DNA from: Prochlorococcus sp. AG-355-N18
GTDB taxonomy: Bacteria; Cyanobacteriota; Cyanobacteriia; PCC-6307; Cyanobiaceae
Assembly: GCA_003278535.1 (NCBI GenBank)
Contig: QCEG01000001.1
Span: 244,803 to 308,802 of the forward strand
Length of the DNA: 64,000 nucleotides
Direction of reading: 5' to 3'
The notes under the pieces were generated by a model. The model saw nothing but the letters and a program-made list of their open reading frames with translations, did no database searches and was not told where the DNA came from. The stretch's first letter is position 1; each line of letters opens with the position of its first letter. Position numbers and translations under genes: made by a program. Of the stretch, positions 54,494 through 63,890 are shown piece after piece.

Positions 54494-54811
54494 ATGCAAT
54501 TATTTCTTGCTGACTGCCAATTCCCAGATATTGAGAATCAAGTGAAAGCTTATCAATTATTTGTAGAAGCATGGGAAAACGGTGAAATTGCAAAATCAGA
54601 TAAAACAGATAAATTTGAGATGTTATTTAGAGTTCATGCTCCAGGGGAGGGTAGAGTAGTTTGTTTATGCAAGGCAGAGAGTGATAAAGAAATTTTCGAG
54701 CATTTTGCTCCATGGAGAGCCAAATTTGGCATTCATATGGAATTTACACCTGTAATAAGTTGTCAAAATGTTGTTGATTACCATAAAGATTTATTCAAAA
54801 CTTTAGGATAA
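54494..54811 (+). CDS. DUF3303-like protein
   Basis: The 105-aa protein MQLFLADCQFPDIENQVKAY has the DUF3303 ending HFAPWRAKFGIHMEFTPVIS and VVDYHK, shared with the island protein at 38,192. A TTG at 54,458 in frame would add 12 residues. DUF3303 is a ferredoxin-like-fold family of unknown function. Confidence 0.75.
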   Translation: MQLFLADCQFPDIENQVKAYQLFVEAWENGEIAKSDKTDKFEMLFRVHAPGEGRVVCLCKAESDKEIFEHFAPWRAKFGIHMEFTPVISCQNVVDYHKDLFKTLG

Positions 54812-54834
54812 TTAGCTTAAATCTAAAATTTATC

Positions 54835-55014
54835 GTGAATAAACCTTTTTCCACTCTCTTTTATAAAAAAAAAGATAGAAATTTTCCTTCTTCAAAAAAA
54901 AAGCTTAAGAAAGAAGAAAACGTCAAATCTAAACCATTAATAATAATTGGTTTTATCATCTCATTAACTTCCATCTTTTTACTTTTATTAACCATTAATA
55001 ATAAATTTGGATGA
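54835..55014 (+). CDS. Hypothetical one-segment membrane protein
   Basis: The 59-aa protein from GTG has a lysine-rich front half and a C-terminal hydrophobic segment (IIIGFIISLTSIFLLLLT), a tail-anchor layout. Same strand, 23 bases after the DUF3303 gene. Confidence 0.5.
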   Translation: MNKPFSTLFYKKKDRNFPSSKKKLKKEENVKSKPLIIIGFIISLTSIFLLLLTINNKFG

Positions 55015-55083
55015 TATATGAGTAATTAGAACTATTACTTGGGAACAAATATGTTCTATTATTAATTTAAAATAACTAACTAA

Positions 55084-55200
55084 ATGGCGTTTAACGAAGG
55101 GGGGATGGCATCGGGCCTTCTAATCATCGCAGTATCAATAGTTTTTGCTGCCGGTTTTGGATTTTTAGTCCTGCATTTTGTACCTGGAACTCCATTTTAG
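55084..55200 (+). CDS. 38-aa membrane microprotein
   Basis: MAFNEGGMASGLLIIAVSIV, FAAGFGFLVLHFVPGTPF is one glycine-rich hydrophobic helix. It resembles small photosystem-associated subunits in size, but I cannot match it to a named one. ATG start. Confidence 0.55.
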   Translation: MAFNEGGMASGLLIIAVSIVFAAGFGFLVLHFVPGTPF

Positions 55201-55232
55201 ATTATCCAACTGAATTTGATTAACAAAATATC

Positions 55233-55502
55233 TTATACATTAACAGTTTCTAAATCCTGCATTTGATTATCATCAGAATTAGATTTCTTCTTTAATCGAT
55301 AGGCATAAACTAATGATCCTAAAGCTATGGTACTAGAGGCGAAAATGCCCGATATGAGTATCAAGGCAAAAAGGCCTCCTATTAGTCCCCCTTTTAATCT
55401 AAGTAAATTTGATTTAATTAAAAGTATTGATAAAAAAACAATAGTAGCTTTAAGAGAAGAGATTTTCAAAAAAGTAAATGGATAAAAAGGATTTAACAAC
55501 AT
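55233..55502 (-). CDS. Hypothetical membrane protein
   Basis: The 89-aa protein has two hydrophobic segments (ATIVFLSILL, GLIGGLFALILISGIFASS) and an acidic tail. Function unknown. Convergent with the 38-aa gene. Confidence 0.55.
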   Translation of the reverse strand: MLLNPFYPFTFLKISSLKATIVFLSILLIKSNLLRLKGGLIGGLFALILISGIFASSTIALGSLVYAYRLKKKSNSDDNQMQDLETVNV

Positions 55503-55560
55503 TTCTTTGGCGGAATATAATTAATATTTATTCTAAAAATAAATTTAAAAAACCGCATAA

Positions 55561-55584
55561 AAAAAGACTCAAATGAGTCTTTTA
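55561..55584. terminator. Bidirectional terminator
   Basis: AAAAAGACTC-AAAT-GAGTCTTTT, with A and T runs on both sides, sits past the stop of the leftward 45-aa gene at 55,608. Confidence 0.8.
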
Positions 55585-55607
55585 AAATCTATATTAAATA
55601 TGATGAT

Positions 55608-55745
55608 TTATGCATCAGGGTCAAAATTCTTTAGGTTTGGACCCGCCACAAGACCAACAAGACCAAAAAGGACTAAAGAACCAATTCCAAAGCCTGCTGC
55701 CCATGGATTGAAACCACCTAAAGCAAAAGAAGCTAATAAATTCAT
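55608..55745 (-). CDS. 45-aa membrane microprotein
   Basis: MNLLASFALGGFNPWAAGFG, IGSLVLFGLVGLVAGPNLKN is a glycine-rich one-helix protein with its own terminator, the size of small photosystem subunits. Not matched to a named subunit. Confidence 0.6.
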   Translation of the reverse strand: MNLLASFALGGFNPWAAGFGIGSLVLFGLVGLVAGPNLKNFDPDA

Positions 55746-55944
55746 GATTTAAAACATAATATCTCCGAGTTAGCATACAGATTTTTATGAAAAATATACC
55801 TATATTGAGACATTTCTTCGTAATTATTAGAATAGATTAACTATCCTTTTATAAAAATCCACTAAATTTTTATTATTTGTTTTATTATCGAGGCATTACT
55901 ATTTTGTTGGCGCACCTTGAGACCATCAAAACTGTTTTTTTCTA

Positions 55945-56325
55945 ATGACTTCCAACTATACCTTTATTTATGATGGAGAATGCCCATTCTGCAATCATTT
56001 TGCTGAGCTCCTTGAGATTAAAAGCAAGTTAAATAATATTAAAATTCTTGATGGTCGTAAAAATTTAACTCTGATTAAATCCCTCCTAGATAAAGGTTAT
56101 GACCTTGATAAAGGAGCTATTCTTCTGAAAAATGAAGATATCTTTCATGGAGCAGATGCAATTAATACTATTTGCAAACAGATAAATAATCCTTCGAGTA
56201 GTTTACTTTTATTACTTTCTAAATGGTTTAAATCAAATAAACGTACAAATATAGTATTTCCTTTACTAGTCAGAGCAAGAAGATTCGCCTTAATATCAAA
56301 AGGCATATCAACATCTATAGTTTAA
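55945..56325 (+). CDS. DCC-family thiol-disulfide oxidoreductase (DUF393)
   Basis: The 126-aa protein begins FIYDGECPFCNHFAELLE, the DxxCxxC start that names the DCC family, and has KILDGRK and RARRFALISKG later. It has a thioredoxin-like fold with redox-active CxxC. ATG start, isolated gene. Partner unknown. Confidence 0.88.
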   Translation: MTSNYTFIYDGECPFCNHFAELLEIKSKLNNIKILDGRKNLTLIKSLLDKGYDLDKGAILLKNEDIFHGADAINTICKQINNPSSSLLLLLSKWFKSNKRTNIVFPLLVRARRFALISKGISTSIV

Positions 56326-56432
56326 AAATAAAAATTTTCTAAATATTAAATAACATATTTATAAGCTTCTGTATCAATAAATGATAATTGATTATTTATT
56401 AGCTAGAACTAGGGGGTAACAGGAAGTATTAA

Positions 56433-56618
56433 ATGATAGAAAACTTCAATCCCTTTATTTCTTTGGGCGGTGATAACCAAAAAGTTAATCATATGGCTGA
56501 AGCAGCACTAGAAATGAATTTAACTTGTAATGATTTAAAGAAGGATTTAAATTTAACAGATGGGGATGTAGTAGATATGTTACAACTAGTCATGGATAGA
56601 TTTAAAAATAGTAATTAA
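56433..56618 (+). CDS. Hypothetical small protein
   Basis: The 61-aa acidic, helical protein MIENFNPFISLGGDNQKVNH, ending DMLQLVMDRFKN. No family is recognised. The GGGGTAACAGGAAG before ATG provides a ribosome binding site. Confidence 0.55.
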   Translation: MIENFNPFISLGGDNQKVNHMAEAALEMNLTCNDLKKDLNLTDGDVVDMLQLVMDRFKNSN

Positions 56619-56659
56619 ATAAATATTGTAATTAATCACTATATATCTATTATTTTTTA

Positions 56660-56962
56660 ATGAAAACAGTACAAATTGAGTTTTCGAAATATGAATTAGT
56701 TAACTTTTTATGGCCTGAATTAATAGAAGACTACGGATTTGATAAAGCCAGAAAAATAGTTTCTCAAGCTATTGACTTACAAAAAATGAATGGGACTCAA
56801 AATAGCACCATGCCAATCATATTTTCAGGAACAGGAGGGTTAGCTCTAATACCAATACAAATGCTAGAAAAAGAAAACTTTGAGATTAGTTATAAAGATA
56901 ATCAAGTTTTAATATTTAATCTAAAAAGAAAGTCATTTCAAATTTTAAATGAAGCAAACTAA
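56660..56962 (+). CDS. Hypothetical soluble protein
   Basis: The 100-aa protein contains FSKYELVNFLWPELIEDYGF and PIIFSGTGGLALIPIQMLEK. It follows the previous gene by 41 bases. No motif is recognised. Confidence 0.55.
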   Translation: MKTVQIEFSKYELVNFLWPELIEDYGFDKARKIVSQAIDLQKMNGTQNSTMPIIFSGTGGLALIPIQMLEKENFEISYKDNQVLIFNLKRKSFQILNEAN

Positions 56963-57028
56963 TCTAAATTAGTAATTTCTCGATAAAGCCAAAATTACCT
57001 TATAGTCTAATAAAACAATTAATTTATA

Positions 57029-57745
57029 ATGACTTTTGAAGCGACCTACCTTGGTTCAAATGGTTGGCTTATAAAATTTAAAAAAACCAATTTAATTATT
57101 GATCCTTGGCTTAAGGGAGATTTAATATTTCCTCCTGGTGAGTGGTTTTTTAAAGGATCATTAGAAGAAGAAATTTCAATAGATAAAAAAATAGATATTG
57201 TTTTGTTAACCCAAGGATTACCTGATCACTGTCATGTTCCAACATTAGAAATGTTCAGAAAGGATATTACTATAATTTGCCCTAAAAGTGCTGTTGAAAC
57301 ATTAAAAAAAATTGGTTTTAGTTCAATTAAAATGCTTAAGCCAACTGAAAAAACAAAACTTTTTAATTTAAGTTTTGAAGCAACTGCTGGTGCTCCAGTA
57401 CCACAAATAGAAAACGGATATATTGTTAAAGACGATCAAGATAATGGTTTTTATATAGAACCCCATGGATATCTTGATGAAAATTTAAAAAAGCAAAGTC
57501 TTGATGCAGTCATTACTCCTACAAAAAATTTAGAATTACCCCTAGTAGGTTCTTTTGTAAAAGGTGCTGATGTAATCCCTAAATTGATTAACAAATTCAA
57601 TCCAAAATATATACTTTCAAGCACCATAGGCGGAGATGCAAAATATTCAGGTTTTTTAAATAATTTTATTTCAGTTCAGGATTACGAAGAGGCATCAAAT
57701 TGTAATCTTGTAGATCTAAAGAGTATGCAATCTATTATGATTTAA
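57029..57745 (+). CDS. Metallo-beta-lactamase-fold protein (UlaG-like)
   Basis: The 238-aa protein begins ATYLGSNGWLIKF and NLIIDPWLKGDL like UlaG-type MBL proteins. The HxHxDH site is replaced by LLTQGLPDHCH, so only Asp and one His of the metal motif remain, and hydrolase activity is uncertain. GAPVPQ and SSTIGGDAKYSGF occupy later loops. Isolated gene. Confidence 0.75.
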   Translation: MTFEATYLGSNGWLIKFKKTNLIIDPWLKGDLIFPPGEWFFKGSLEEEISIDKKIDIVLLTQGLPDHCHVPTLEMFRKDITIICPKSAVETLKKIGFSSIKMLKPTEKTKLFNLSFEATAGAPVPQIENGYIVKDDQDNGFYIEPHGYLDENLKKQSLDAVITPTKNLELPLVGSFVKGADVIPKLINKFNPKYILSSTIGGDAKYSGFLNNFISVQDYEEASNCNLVDLKSMQSIMI

Positions 57746-57817
57746 ACCGATCCAAAAAGATCTTTAATTAAGTCTTATAGCTTGAAAGTAAATCTACTTT
57801 AAAAGGAGCTCAAAAAA

Positions 57818-58183
57818 ATTCATTCATTTTTTATTACGTCAATACTTTTATTAGCTTTAAATAGTAGCTATGTATGTGAAAATTCAAAACTTAATCTTGT
57901 GATGAGAAATAATATTAATGGTGACTTTTCCATAGTAGGAAAGATATCTGAGTTAAAGCCAGGAGCATTTATAAATATTAATTGGAATAAAAAAAAGCTT
58001 ATGCTTCCATATTCTCTAAGAAAAGATTATATTTCCTTTACAGATAAAAAATGGGACTGGAGGTATCAATTTAATAAGGACGGATCGCCTGATATTAATA
58101 ATCCTTTTTTATACGAACTACTACCTTCTGGGGAGATTAAAACACATTTTTGTGAAACAGAAGATAATAAGCCAAAATTATAA
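57818..58183 (+). CDS. Exported small protein with probable ATT start
   Basis: The 121-aa frame opens after a TAA at 57,800. AAAGGAG at 57,802-57,808 points to ATT at 57,818 nine bases on, giving a signal-like HSFFITSILLLALNSSYVC. ATG at 57,902 would remove this segment and has no ribosome binding site. The mature part contains ININWNKKKLMLPYS and KWDWRYQF. If the start is real it is a rare non-canonical one; otherwise the true start codon may have been lost. Confidence 0.6.
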   Translation: MHSFFITSILLLALNSSYVCENSKLNLVMRNNINGDFSIVGKISELKPGAFININWNKKKLMLPYSLRKDYISFTDKKWDWRYQFNKDGSPDINNPFLYELLPSGEIKTHFCETEDNKPKL

Positions 58184-58233
58184 TTTCAAAACTAGTATTC
58201 TAGATTTTTTAACTTCTGAACTTCTTTGTAAAG

Positions 58234-60840
58234 ATGAACAATCCAAAAAACCAAAATAATATTTCAAGATATGTAAAACTTGAAGATTACAAAGTTTTTG
58301 ATTATGAAATTCCAGAAATTTTTTTGGACTTCGTAATTAAGAAGAATGCTGTAAATGTTACAAGCAAACTAAAATTGGTAAAAAAAAATAAGGATACCAG
58401 AAATCTAATTCTTGATGGTACGGATATATTAATAAAAAAAATATTTATAGATGACTCACTACTGAGAAAGGAATACTACAAACAGCAAAAAAATAACTTA
58501 AAAATTGAAAATATAAGCAAAGAAAATTTTTTATTAAAAATAGAAGGAATAATTAAACCGAAGGAAAATACATCCCTTTTAGGAATGTATGAGAGCAATG
58601 GAATTATAACTACGCAATGTGAGGCGGAGGGATTTAGAAGAATAAGTTTTCACTCTGATAGACCTGATATTCTAAGCAAATACACCGTGAGAATTGAGGC
58701 AGACAAGAATGATTACCCTGTCTTACTTTCAAATGGTAATGTCGTAAAAGAAAATAATCTTGCAAATAATCGACATGAAATAATTTGGGAAGACCCGTAT
58801 CCGAAACCCTCATATCTATTTGCATTGGTAGCAGGGAAACTTAATTGTGTAAAAGACAATTTCATAACAAAATCGAATAAAAAAGTAAAAATAAATATTT
58901 ATGTTGAGTATGGCGATGAAAAATATGTTCAACATGCAATAAGTTCCTTGCAGAAATCTATGAAATGGGACGAGGATAAATATAACCTTGAATACGATTT
59001 GTCATTATTTAATATTGTTGCAGTCAGGCACTTTAATATGGGAGCAATGGAAAATAAAAGTCTCAATATTTTCAACTCAAAACTAATACTCGCTAATTCT
59101 GAAACAACAACTGATGAAGAATTAGAAAGAATAGAGGGTGTGATAGCCCATGAATACTTCCATAATTGGACTGGGAATAGAGTGACTTGTAGGGATTGGT
59201 TTCAACTATCTCTAAAAGAGGGTTTAACAGTATTCAGAGATCAACAATTCACTGCAGACGTTCATAATCGTGAAATAAAGAGACTTGATGATGCGAAATT
59301 TCTTAGAAGTAATCAATTTAGAGAGGATTCTGGTCCAACATCACATCCTGTAATGCCTGAAAAATATCAAGAAATAGACAATTTCTATACGACCACGATT
59401 TACGAGAAAGGAGCAGAAATAATTAGAATGCTTAATAAACTTGTAAAAGATGAAAATTTCTATAAAGGATTTAGTAATTACATCTCAACATATGATGGAA
59501 AGGCAGCAACAATAGACCAATTTGTCGATAAAATTTTAGAGCACAATAAGGAAATCGATCCTGAAAAGTTTAAAATCTGGTATAAGCAAAATGGGACCCC
59601 AAAAATTAAATTCAAGAGAATCTGGGATCAAGCAGGCCAAAAACTTACAATTAAAGCCTCACAAAGTAATCCAATAAAGAAAAACCCATATAATGATTTA
59701 CCTCTAATAATTCCTATAAATCTGGCTATATTTTGCAGTGATAATAAAACGATAGAAAAAAAAGTTGTTTTAAAAACAAAAAAACAAGAATTCATTTTTA
59801 GGAATGTAAGATCTCACTTCCAAATTCCTTTAGTAACTTATTTTCGCGAATTCTCATCTCCTGTTGAGTGGGAATCAGACACTACCTTGGAAGAAAATTT
59901 TTTAATCTTAAAATATGAAAAAGATTTTTTTACACTATCTAATACTGTAAAAGTATTTTATAAAAAAATTATTTTATGCAGATTAGATGAAAAACCAGAT
60001 CATAAAATTGAAAATAAATTAATAAGCACCTTAATATCATTTATAAAAAATAAAGATATTAATTTAACACTTTTATCAGAATTACTAAGTATTCCGACAT
60101 TTGCTGGAATTGAATCAGAGATAGAAAATATAGACCCTTTAAAGATATATAAAACTATTGACGAAATAAATCATTTATTCGGTACCAAATTAAAAGAAGA
60201 ATTACATTTTAAACTTCAAGAAATAGAGAAAAATCTAGATAAAGTTTGGCCAGAAGGTAAAAATGAAAGAAAACTAATCGAAACTATTTGGAAACTACTT
60301 TTATGCAGTGATGATAGGGAAATTAAAGGAAAAATAATTAATTATGTCGATAGTAATTCGATGACGCTAGCAAAAGCTGCAATGAATTCTTTCAGTAGAA
60401 TTAATTGTCCTGAAAGAAAAATTATTTCAAATATATTCTTCAATAAATGGAAAAATAATAGTGTTGTTTTAGATAGTTGGTTCTCATTTAATGCATCTAT
60501 AGAAATTGATAAAAAAACAAGCAGCATTGAAAAATTATTTGAAAATAAGTTTTTTGATTCAAAATCACCAAACACTTTAAGAGCTATATTAAATACATTC
60601 GTAACAAGAAATAGTACTTTTCATGCAATTAATGGTTCTGGTTATAAATATATTGCAAAAAAGATAATTGAATTTGATAAATTAAATCCAATAGTAATTT
60701 CCCGTTTTGTAAAAGTATTTAGTAGATATAATTATTATTCAGAACCTTACAAAAGTAATATGATAGAAACAATAAAGCAGATTAAAAAAAATAAACTATC
60801 GAAAAATACTAAAGAAGTTTTAGATGCAATGATAGAGTGA
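58234..60840 (+). CDS. pepN: Aminopeptidase N
   Basis: The 868-aa M1-family zinc aminopeptidase removes N-terminal residues from peptides. The exopeptidase motif GAMEN lies near 270, the zinc site is H306-E307-Y-F-H310 with E329, and a C-terminal helical domain completes it; the family's usual length is about 870. ATG start, rightward, isolated. Confidence 0.96.
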   Translation: MNNPKNQNNISRYVKLEDYKVFDYEIPEIFLDFVIKKNAVNVTSKLKLVKKNKDTRNLILDGTDILIKKIFIDDSLLRKEYYKQQKNNLKIENISKENFLLKIEGIIKPKENTSLLGMYESNGIITTQCEAEGFRRISFHSDRPDILSKYTVRIEADKNDYPVLLSNGNVVKENNLANNRHEIIWEDPYPKPSYLFALVAGKLNCVKDNFITKSNKKVKINIYVEYGDEKYVQHAISSLQKSMKWDEDKYNLEYDLSLFNIVAVRHFNMGAMENKSLNIFNSKLILANSETTTDEELERIEGVIAHEYFHNWTGNRVTCRDWFQLSLKEGLTVFRDQQFTADVHNREIKRLDDAKFLRSNQFREDSGPTSHPVMPEKYQEIDNFYTTTIYEKGAEIIRMLNKLVKDENFYKGFSNYISTYDGKAATIDQFVDKILEHNKEIDPEKFKIWYKQNGTPKIKFKRIWDQAGQKLTIKASQSNPIKKNPYNDLPLIIPINLAIFCSDNKTIEKKVVLKTKKQEFIFRNVRSHFQIPLVTYFREFSSPVEWESDTTLEENFLILKYEKDFFTLSNTVKVFYKKIILCRLDEKPDHKIENKLISTLISFIKNKDINLTLLSELLSIPTFAGIESEIENIDPLKIYKTIDEINHLFGTKLKEELHFKLQEIEKNLDKVWPEGKNERKLIETIWKLLLCSDDREIKGKIINYVDSNSMTLAKAAMNSFSRINCPERKIISNIFFNKWKNNSVVLDSWFSFNASIEIDKKTSSIEKLFENKFFDSKSPNTLRAILNTFVTRNSTFHAINGSGYKYIAKKIIEFDKLNPIVISRFVKVFSRYNYYSEPYKSNMIETIKQIKKNKLSKNTKEVLDAMIE

Positions 60841-60854
60841 TACTTTCATGATAT

Positions 60855-61076
60855 TTAACTAAATTTAATAATAACGATTATAAATATTAATAATAAAATA
60901 AATACAATATACTTATTAATAAAAATATAATCAAATATATTTTTATTATTATCTTTACTCCACTTTTTATTTACGTATTCCTTAGTTATAAATTTATTAG
61001 GTCTACCACAATATAAACATGTTGGGGAAGTTTTTAAAATTAAATTTTTACATTGGGGGCACTTTTTTTTTTCCAT
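60855..61076 (-). CDS. Zinc-ribbon membrane protein
   Basis: The 73-aa protein has an N-terminal zinc ribbon KCPQCKNLI...PTCLYCGRPN (four Cys) and a C-terminal hydrophobic segment (YIVFILLLIFIIVIIKFS). Function unknown. ATG start; convergent with pepN. Confidence 0.7.
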   Translation of the reverse strand: MEKKKCPQCKNLILKTSPTCLYCGRPNKFITKEYVNKKWSKDNNKNIFDYIFINKYIVFILLLIFIIVIIKFS

Positions 61077-61241
61077 AATTTAATCTTACTTAATAAAATT
61101 GAAATCAGAAACAATAAACAAAATAAGTAATTTAAATTTTATTTATTATATTTTGATTAATTAAATATCATTGCAAAAAAAAAATTGATTCTAACTATTT
61201 AAAAAAATTCAATATAATGAAAAATTAGTATTTGGTTTGAA

Positions 61242-61403
61242 ATGTTTGCTATTGCACTTGGAATGTCCCCTGTAGAAAAAATCACTGTTGCAACATCTGC
61301 TTCAATTTTTATAATCGCCTTTACATGGGTCTCGATTAAGGGAGATTTAAGAAAACTTGCTAATGAACTTATTGAAGATAATGAAAATAATCAGGATAAT
61401 TAA
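61242..61403 (+). CDS. 53-aa membrane microprotein
   Basis: MFAIALGMSPVEKITVATSA, then SIFIIAFTWVSIKGDLRKLA and an acidic tail. One membrane segment. Not recognised; converges on the 66-aa gene. Confidence 0.55.
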   Translation: MFAIALGMSPVEKITVATSASIFIIAFTWVSIKGDLRKLANELIEDNENNQDN

Positions 61404-61417
61404 AAAAATCTTTTAAC

Positions 61418-61618
61418 CTACCTTGCATGCAAACTAGGATAATCAATAATATGCCTGATTTCTTTTAGAGAAGAACCATAGATTTTTTCACCATTTAAGT
61501 GAACACCAATCCATTTTTCCTTTTGATTAATAAAATTATTTTTAGTAGTATTCCCCTTGAGATAATCTTTATTATCCCAATTTAAAGTTATATCCCAACC
61601 TTTATAATTTTCTATCAT
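61418..61618 (-). CDS. Hypothetical small protein
   Basis: The 66-aa protein from ATG 61,618 (MIENYKGWDITLNWDNKDYL) ends HIIDYPSLHAR and is soluble, aromatic-rich. The longer frame adds a hydrophobic stretch with no ribosome binding site. Function unknown. Confidence 0.55.
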   Translation of the reverse strand: MIENYKGWDITLNWDNKDYLKGNTTKNNFINQKEKWIGVHLNGEKIYGSSLKEIRHIIDYPSLHAR

Positions 61619-61711
61619 TATGAAATAAAGAACACACTCAAATAATACCCATAGAGACATAGAACAAAAACAAAGGAAATAAGTATTTTTTTCGTTATTT
61701 TTAATTAATAT

Positions 61712-62887
61712 TTATGTAGTACTGACTTTTATTTTAAGAGCAGCTTCATCTGCATTTTTTCTAGCCAAATTAATGTCAGAATTTGATGAGAGTACAACAC
61801 CCATTCTTCTCCCTTTTCTGGAAACTGGTTTGCCAAATATGAGCACTTTGGTCTTTTCAAATTCTAATGCTTCATTAAGACCCTCATAAATAGGATTTAG
61901 ATACTCTTGTTTAGAGAGTATAACTCTGGTTGCAGAGGGTTCTATTAGATCTATACGAGGTATTGGTAAATTTAAAAAAGCCCTTAAATGTAATTCAAAT
62001 TCATTAATATTTTGACTAACTAATGTAACCATACCAGTGTCATGTGGTCTTGGAGATAATTCTGAAAATATAACCTCATTTCCTTTTATAAAAAACTCTA
62101 CTCCGTATAATCCAGCTCCATTGAGGTTATTCAATATTATACTTGTCATTTTCTTAGCTTCAATAATTAAGGACTCCTTAATCTCTAAAGGTTGCCAACT
62201 ACATTGATAGTCTCCATTAGATTGAAGATGTCCAATTGGTAAACAAAAAATATTTTCACCATTTTCTTTTCTTACGGTTAAAAGAGTAAACTCATAATCA
62301 AAATTAATAAATTCTTCAATAATTACACCTTTAACCTTTCCTCTTGAATTTGCTTGGGCCTGTTTCCAAGCATTTTGTAAATCACTCTTTGTTTCAACCA
62401 AACTCTGCCCTTTTCCTGAAGAGCTCATTAAAGGCTTAATTAAAAGTGGGAATCCAATGTCATCTGCTTTTTTTTCTAAATCATCTAATTCAAAAATATA
62501 ATCAAACTTTGCAGTTTTGATTTTTAAATCTTTAGAAGCTAAGTCTCTAATTTTATCTCTATTCATTGTAATTTCTAAAGTTCTGGCGTTGGGAACAATA
62601 TTGAAACCTTCATACTCGAGTTCTTTTAGGGCTTCAATTGAAAGTGCCTCTATTTCTGGGACAACATAGTCAGGCTTAAATTCTTTTATCACATTTATTA
62701 AAATATTTTTATCTCCCATATCAATTACTCTTGAATAATCAGCAACTTGCATTGCAGGAGCTTTTTCATATCGATCAATTGCAATAACTTCTAATCCTAA
62801 TCTTTTGGATTCTATTACTAATTCTTTTCCAAGCTCGCCACTACCAAGTAATAAAATTCTCTTTTTAGAAAAAATTGATTCTTTCAT
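61712..62887 (-). CDS. purT: Formate-dependent phosphoribosylglycinamide formyltransferase
   Basis: The 391-aa ATP-grasp enzyme formylates GAR with formate and ATP in purine synthesis. It has RILLLGSGELGKELVIE, the PEIEALS block, SSSGKGQS (ATP loop) and SELSPRPHDTGMVTL, followed by a C-terminal FGKPVSRKGRRMGVVL. Length is normal. The upstream small gene on the same strand may be co-transcribed. Confidence 0.95.
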   Translation of the reverse strand: MKESIFSKKRILLLGSGELGKELVIESKRLGLEVIAIDRYEKAPAMQVADYSRVIDMGDKNILINVIKEFKPDYVVPEIEALSIEALKELEYEGFNIVPNARTLEITMNRDKIRDLASKDLKIKTAKFDYIFELDDLEKKADDIGFPLLIKPLMSSSGKGQSLVETKSDLQNAWKQAQANSRGKVKGVIIEEFINFDYEFTLLTVRKENGENIFCLPIGHLQSNGDYQCSWQPLEIKESLIIEAKKMTSIILNNLNGAGLYGVEFFIKGNEVIFSELSPRPHDTGMVTLVSQNINEFELHLRAFLNLPIPRIDLIEPSATRVILSKQEYLNPIYEGLNEALEFEKTKVLIFGKPVSRKGRRMGVVLSSNSDINLARKNADEAALKIKVSTT

Positions 62888-62898
62888 ATATGTAAAAC

Positions 62899-63141
62899 TT
62901 ATTCCTCATCACCAGAAGGTTGTGAAGATGTATCATCTTTAATTTTTTTATTTTTAGAATAACTAAATAAAAAATTTCTACTAAACCAATTTTGACTTCG
63001 CATGCTATTAGTTATTGATCTAGCAATTGCTCCTAAAAAAAAGATTCCAATCAGTGCCCAAATAATTCTTTCTAAAGCAATTGCAGGTGAAAAACCTTGA
63101 CCGGAATTAATGATTTCAGTAAGTGGGTCTAAAGGGTCCAA
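62899..63141 (-). CDS. Conserved small membrane protein
   Basis: The 80-aa protein has one hydrophobic segment (RIIWALIGIFFLGAIARSI) and a polar tail DDTSSQPSGDEE. ATG start, 11 bases upstream of purT. I recall it as a picocyanobacterial hypothetical. Confidence 0.6.
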   Translation of the reverse strand: MDPLDPLTEIINSGQGFSPAIALERIIWALIGIFFLGAIARSITNSMRSQNWFSRNFLFSYSKNKKIKDDTSSQPSGDEE

Positions 63142-63286
63142 ATTTAAACTTATTAATAATATTAATTATAAATGGTTAAATAGATTAAAAATTAAAACTT
63201 ATGAATAAAATAACCAAAACCACTATATAAATTAAACACAATAAAGTCTATACAATGCTATCTTCAAAGGGTGATTTTTTTTAGAC

Positions 63287-63766
63287 ATGCAAGTTGACGT
63301 ACAAAATACTACTGTTCTTTCCTCAGACGGATCATCCATAAAACTAGGTGAATATTCAGGGGAAGTAATTTTAATTGTTAATGTAGCTAGTTATTGCGGA
63401 AATACGGCTCAGTATGAGGATCTTCAAAAGCTACATGATTTATATTCAAGCAAAGGGCTAAGAATACTCGCATTCCCTTGTAATGATTTCGGAAAACAAG
63501 AACCCGACTCTCTTTCAGAAATAAAAGATTTTTGCACAACAAAATATGGAATTAAGTTTGAAATCTATGAAAAAGTTCATGCCAAAGGCAACACCACAGA
63601 ACCGTACACTACCCTTAACAAAGTTGAACCTGAAGGTGATGTTGAATGGAATTTCGAGAAGTTTCTGATAGGGAAAGATAGTAAAGTAATTGCAAGATTC
63701 AAGCCAGATGTTCAACCGTTTGACGAAAACTTAATAGCCGCTATAGAAGTTGCTTTAGATTCGTAA
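63287..63766 (+). CDS. Glutathione peroxidase family protein
   Basis: The 159-aa protein has the catalytic site NVASYCGNTAQYEDLQ with Cys37 in place of selenocysteine, LAFPCNDFGKQEP with the active-site Gln, and VEWNFEKFLI with the Trp-Asn pair. It reduces hydroperoxides. Length fits the bacterial/plant-type enzymes. ATG start. Confidence 0.93.
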   Translation: MQVDVQNTTVLSSDGSSIKLGEYSGEVILIVNVASYCGNTAQYEDLQKLHDLYSSKGLRILAFPCNDFGKQEPDSLSEIKDFCTTKYGIKFEIYEKVHAKGNTTEPYTTLNKVEPEGDVEWNFEKFLIGKDSKVIARFKPDVQPFDENLIAAIEVALDS

Positions 63767-63890
63767 AAACCTTCTTAAAATTCAAATTAAAATATTAAAA
63801 ATAAAGACTCTTTATATTTAATTAAAAATAAGCAAATTATCTTAAATTTTTTTTTTAGGATTCAAGCTTGTCTAATATTCTTTTTAAACC

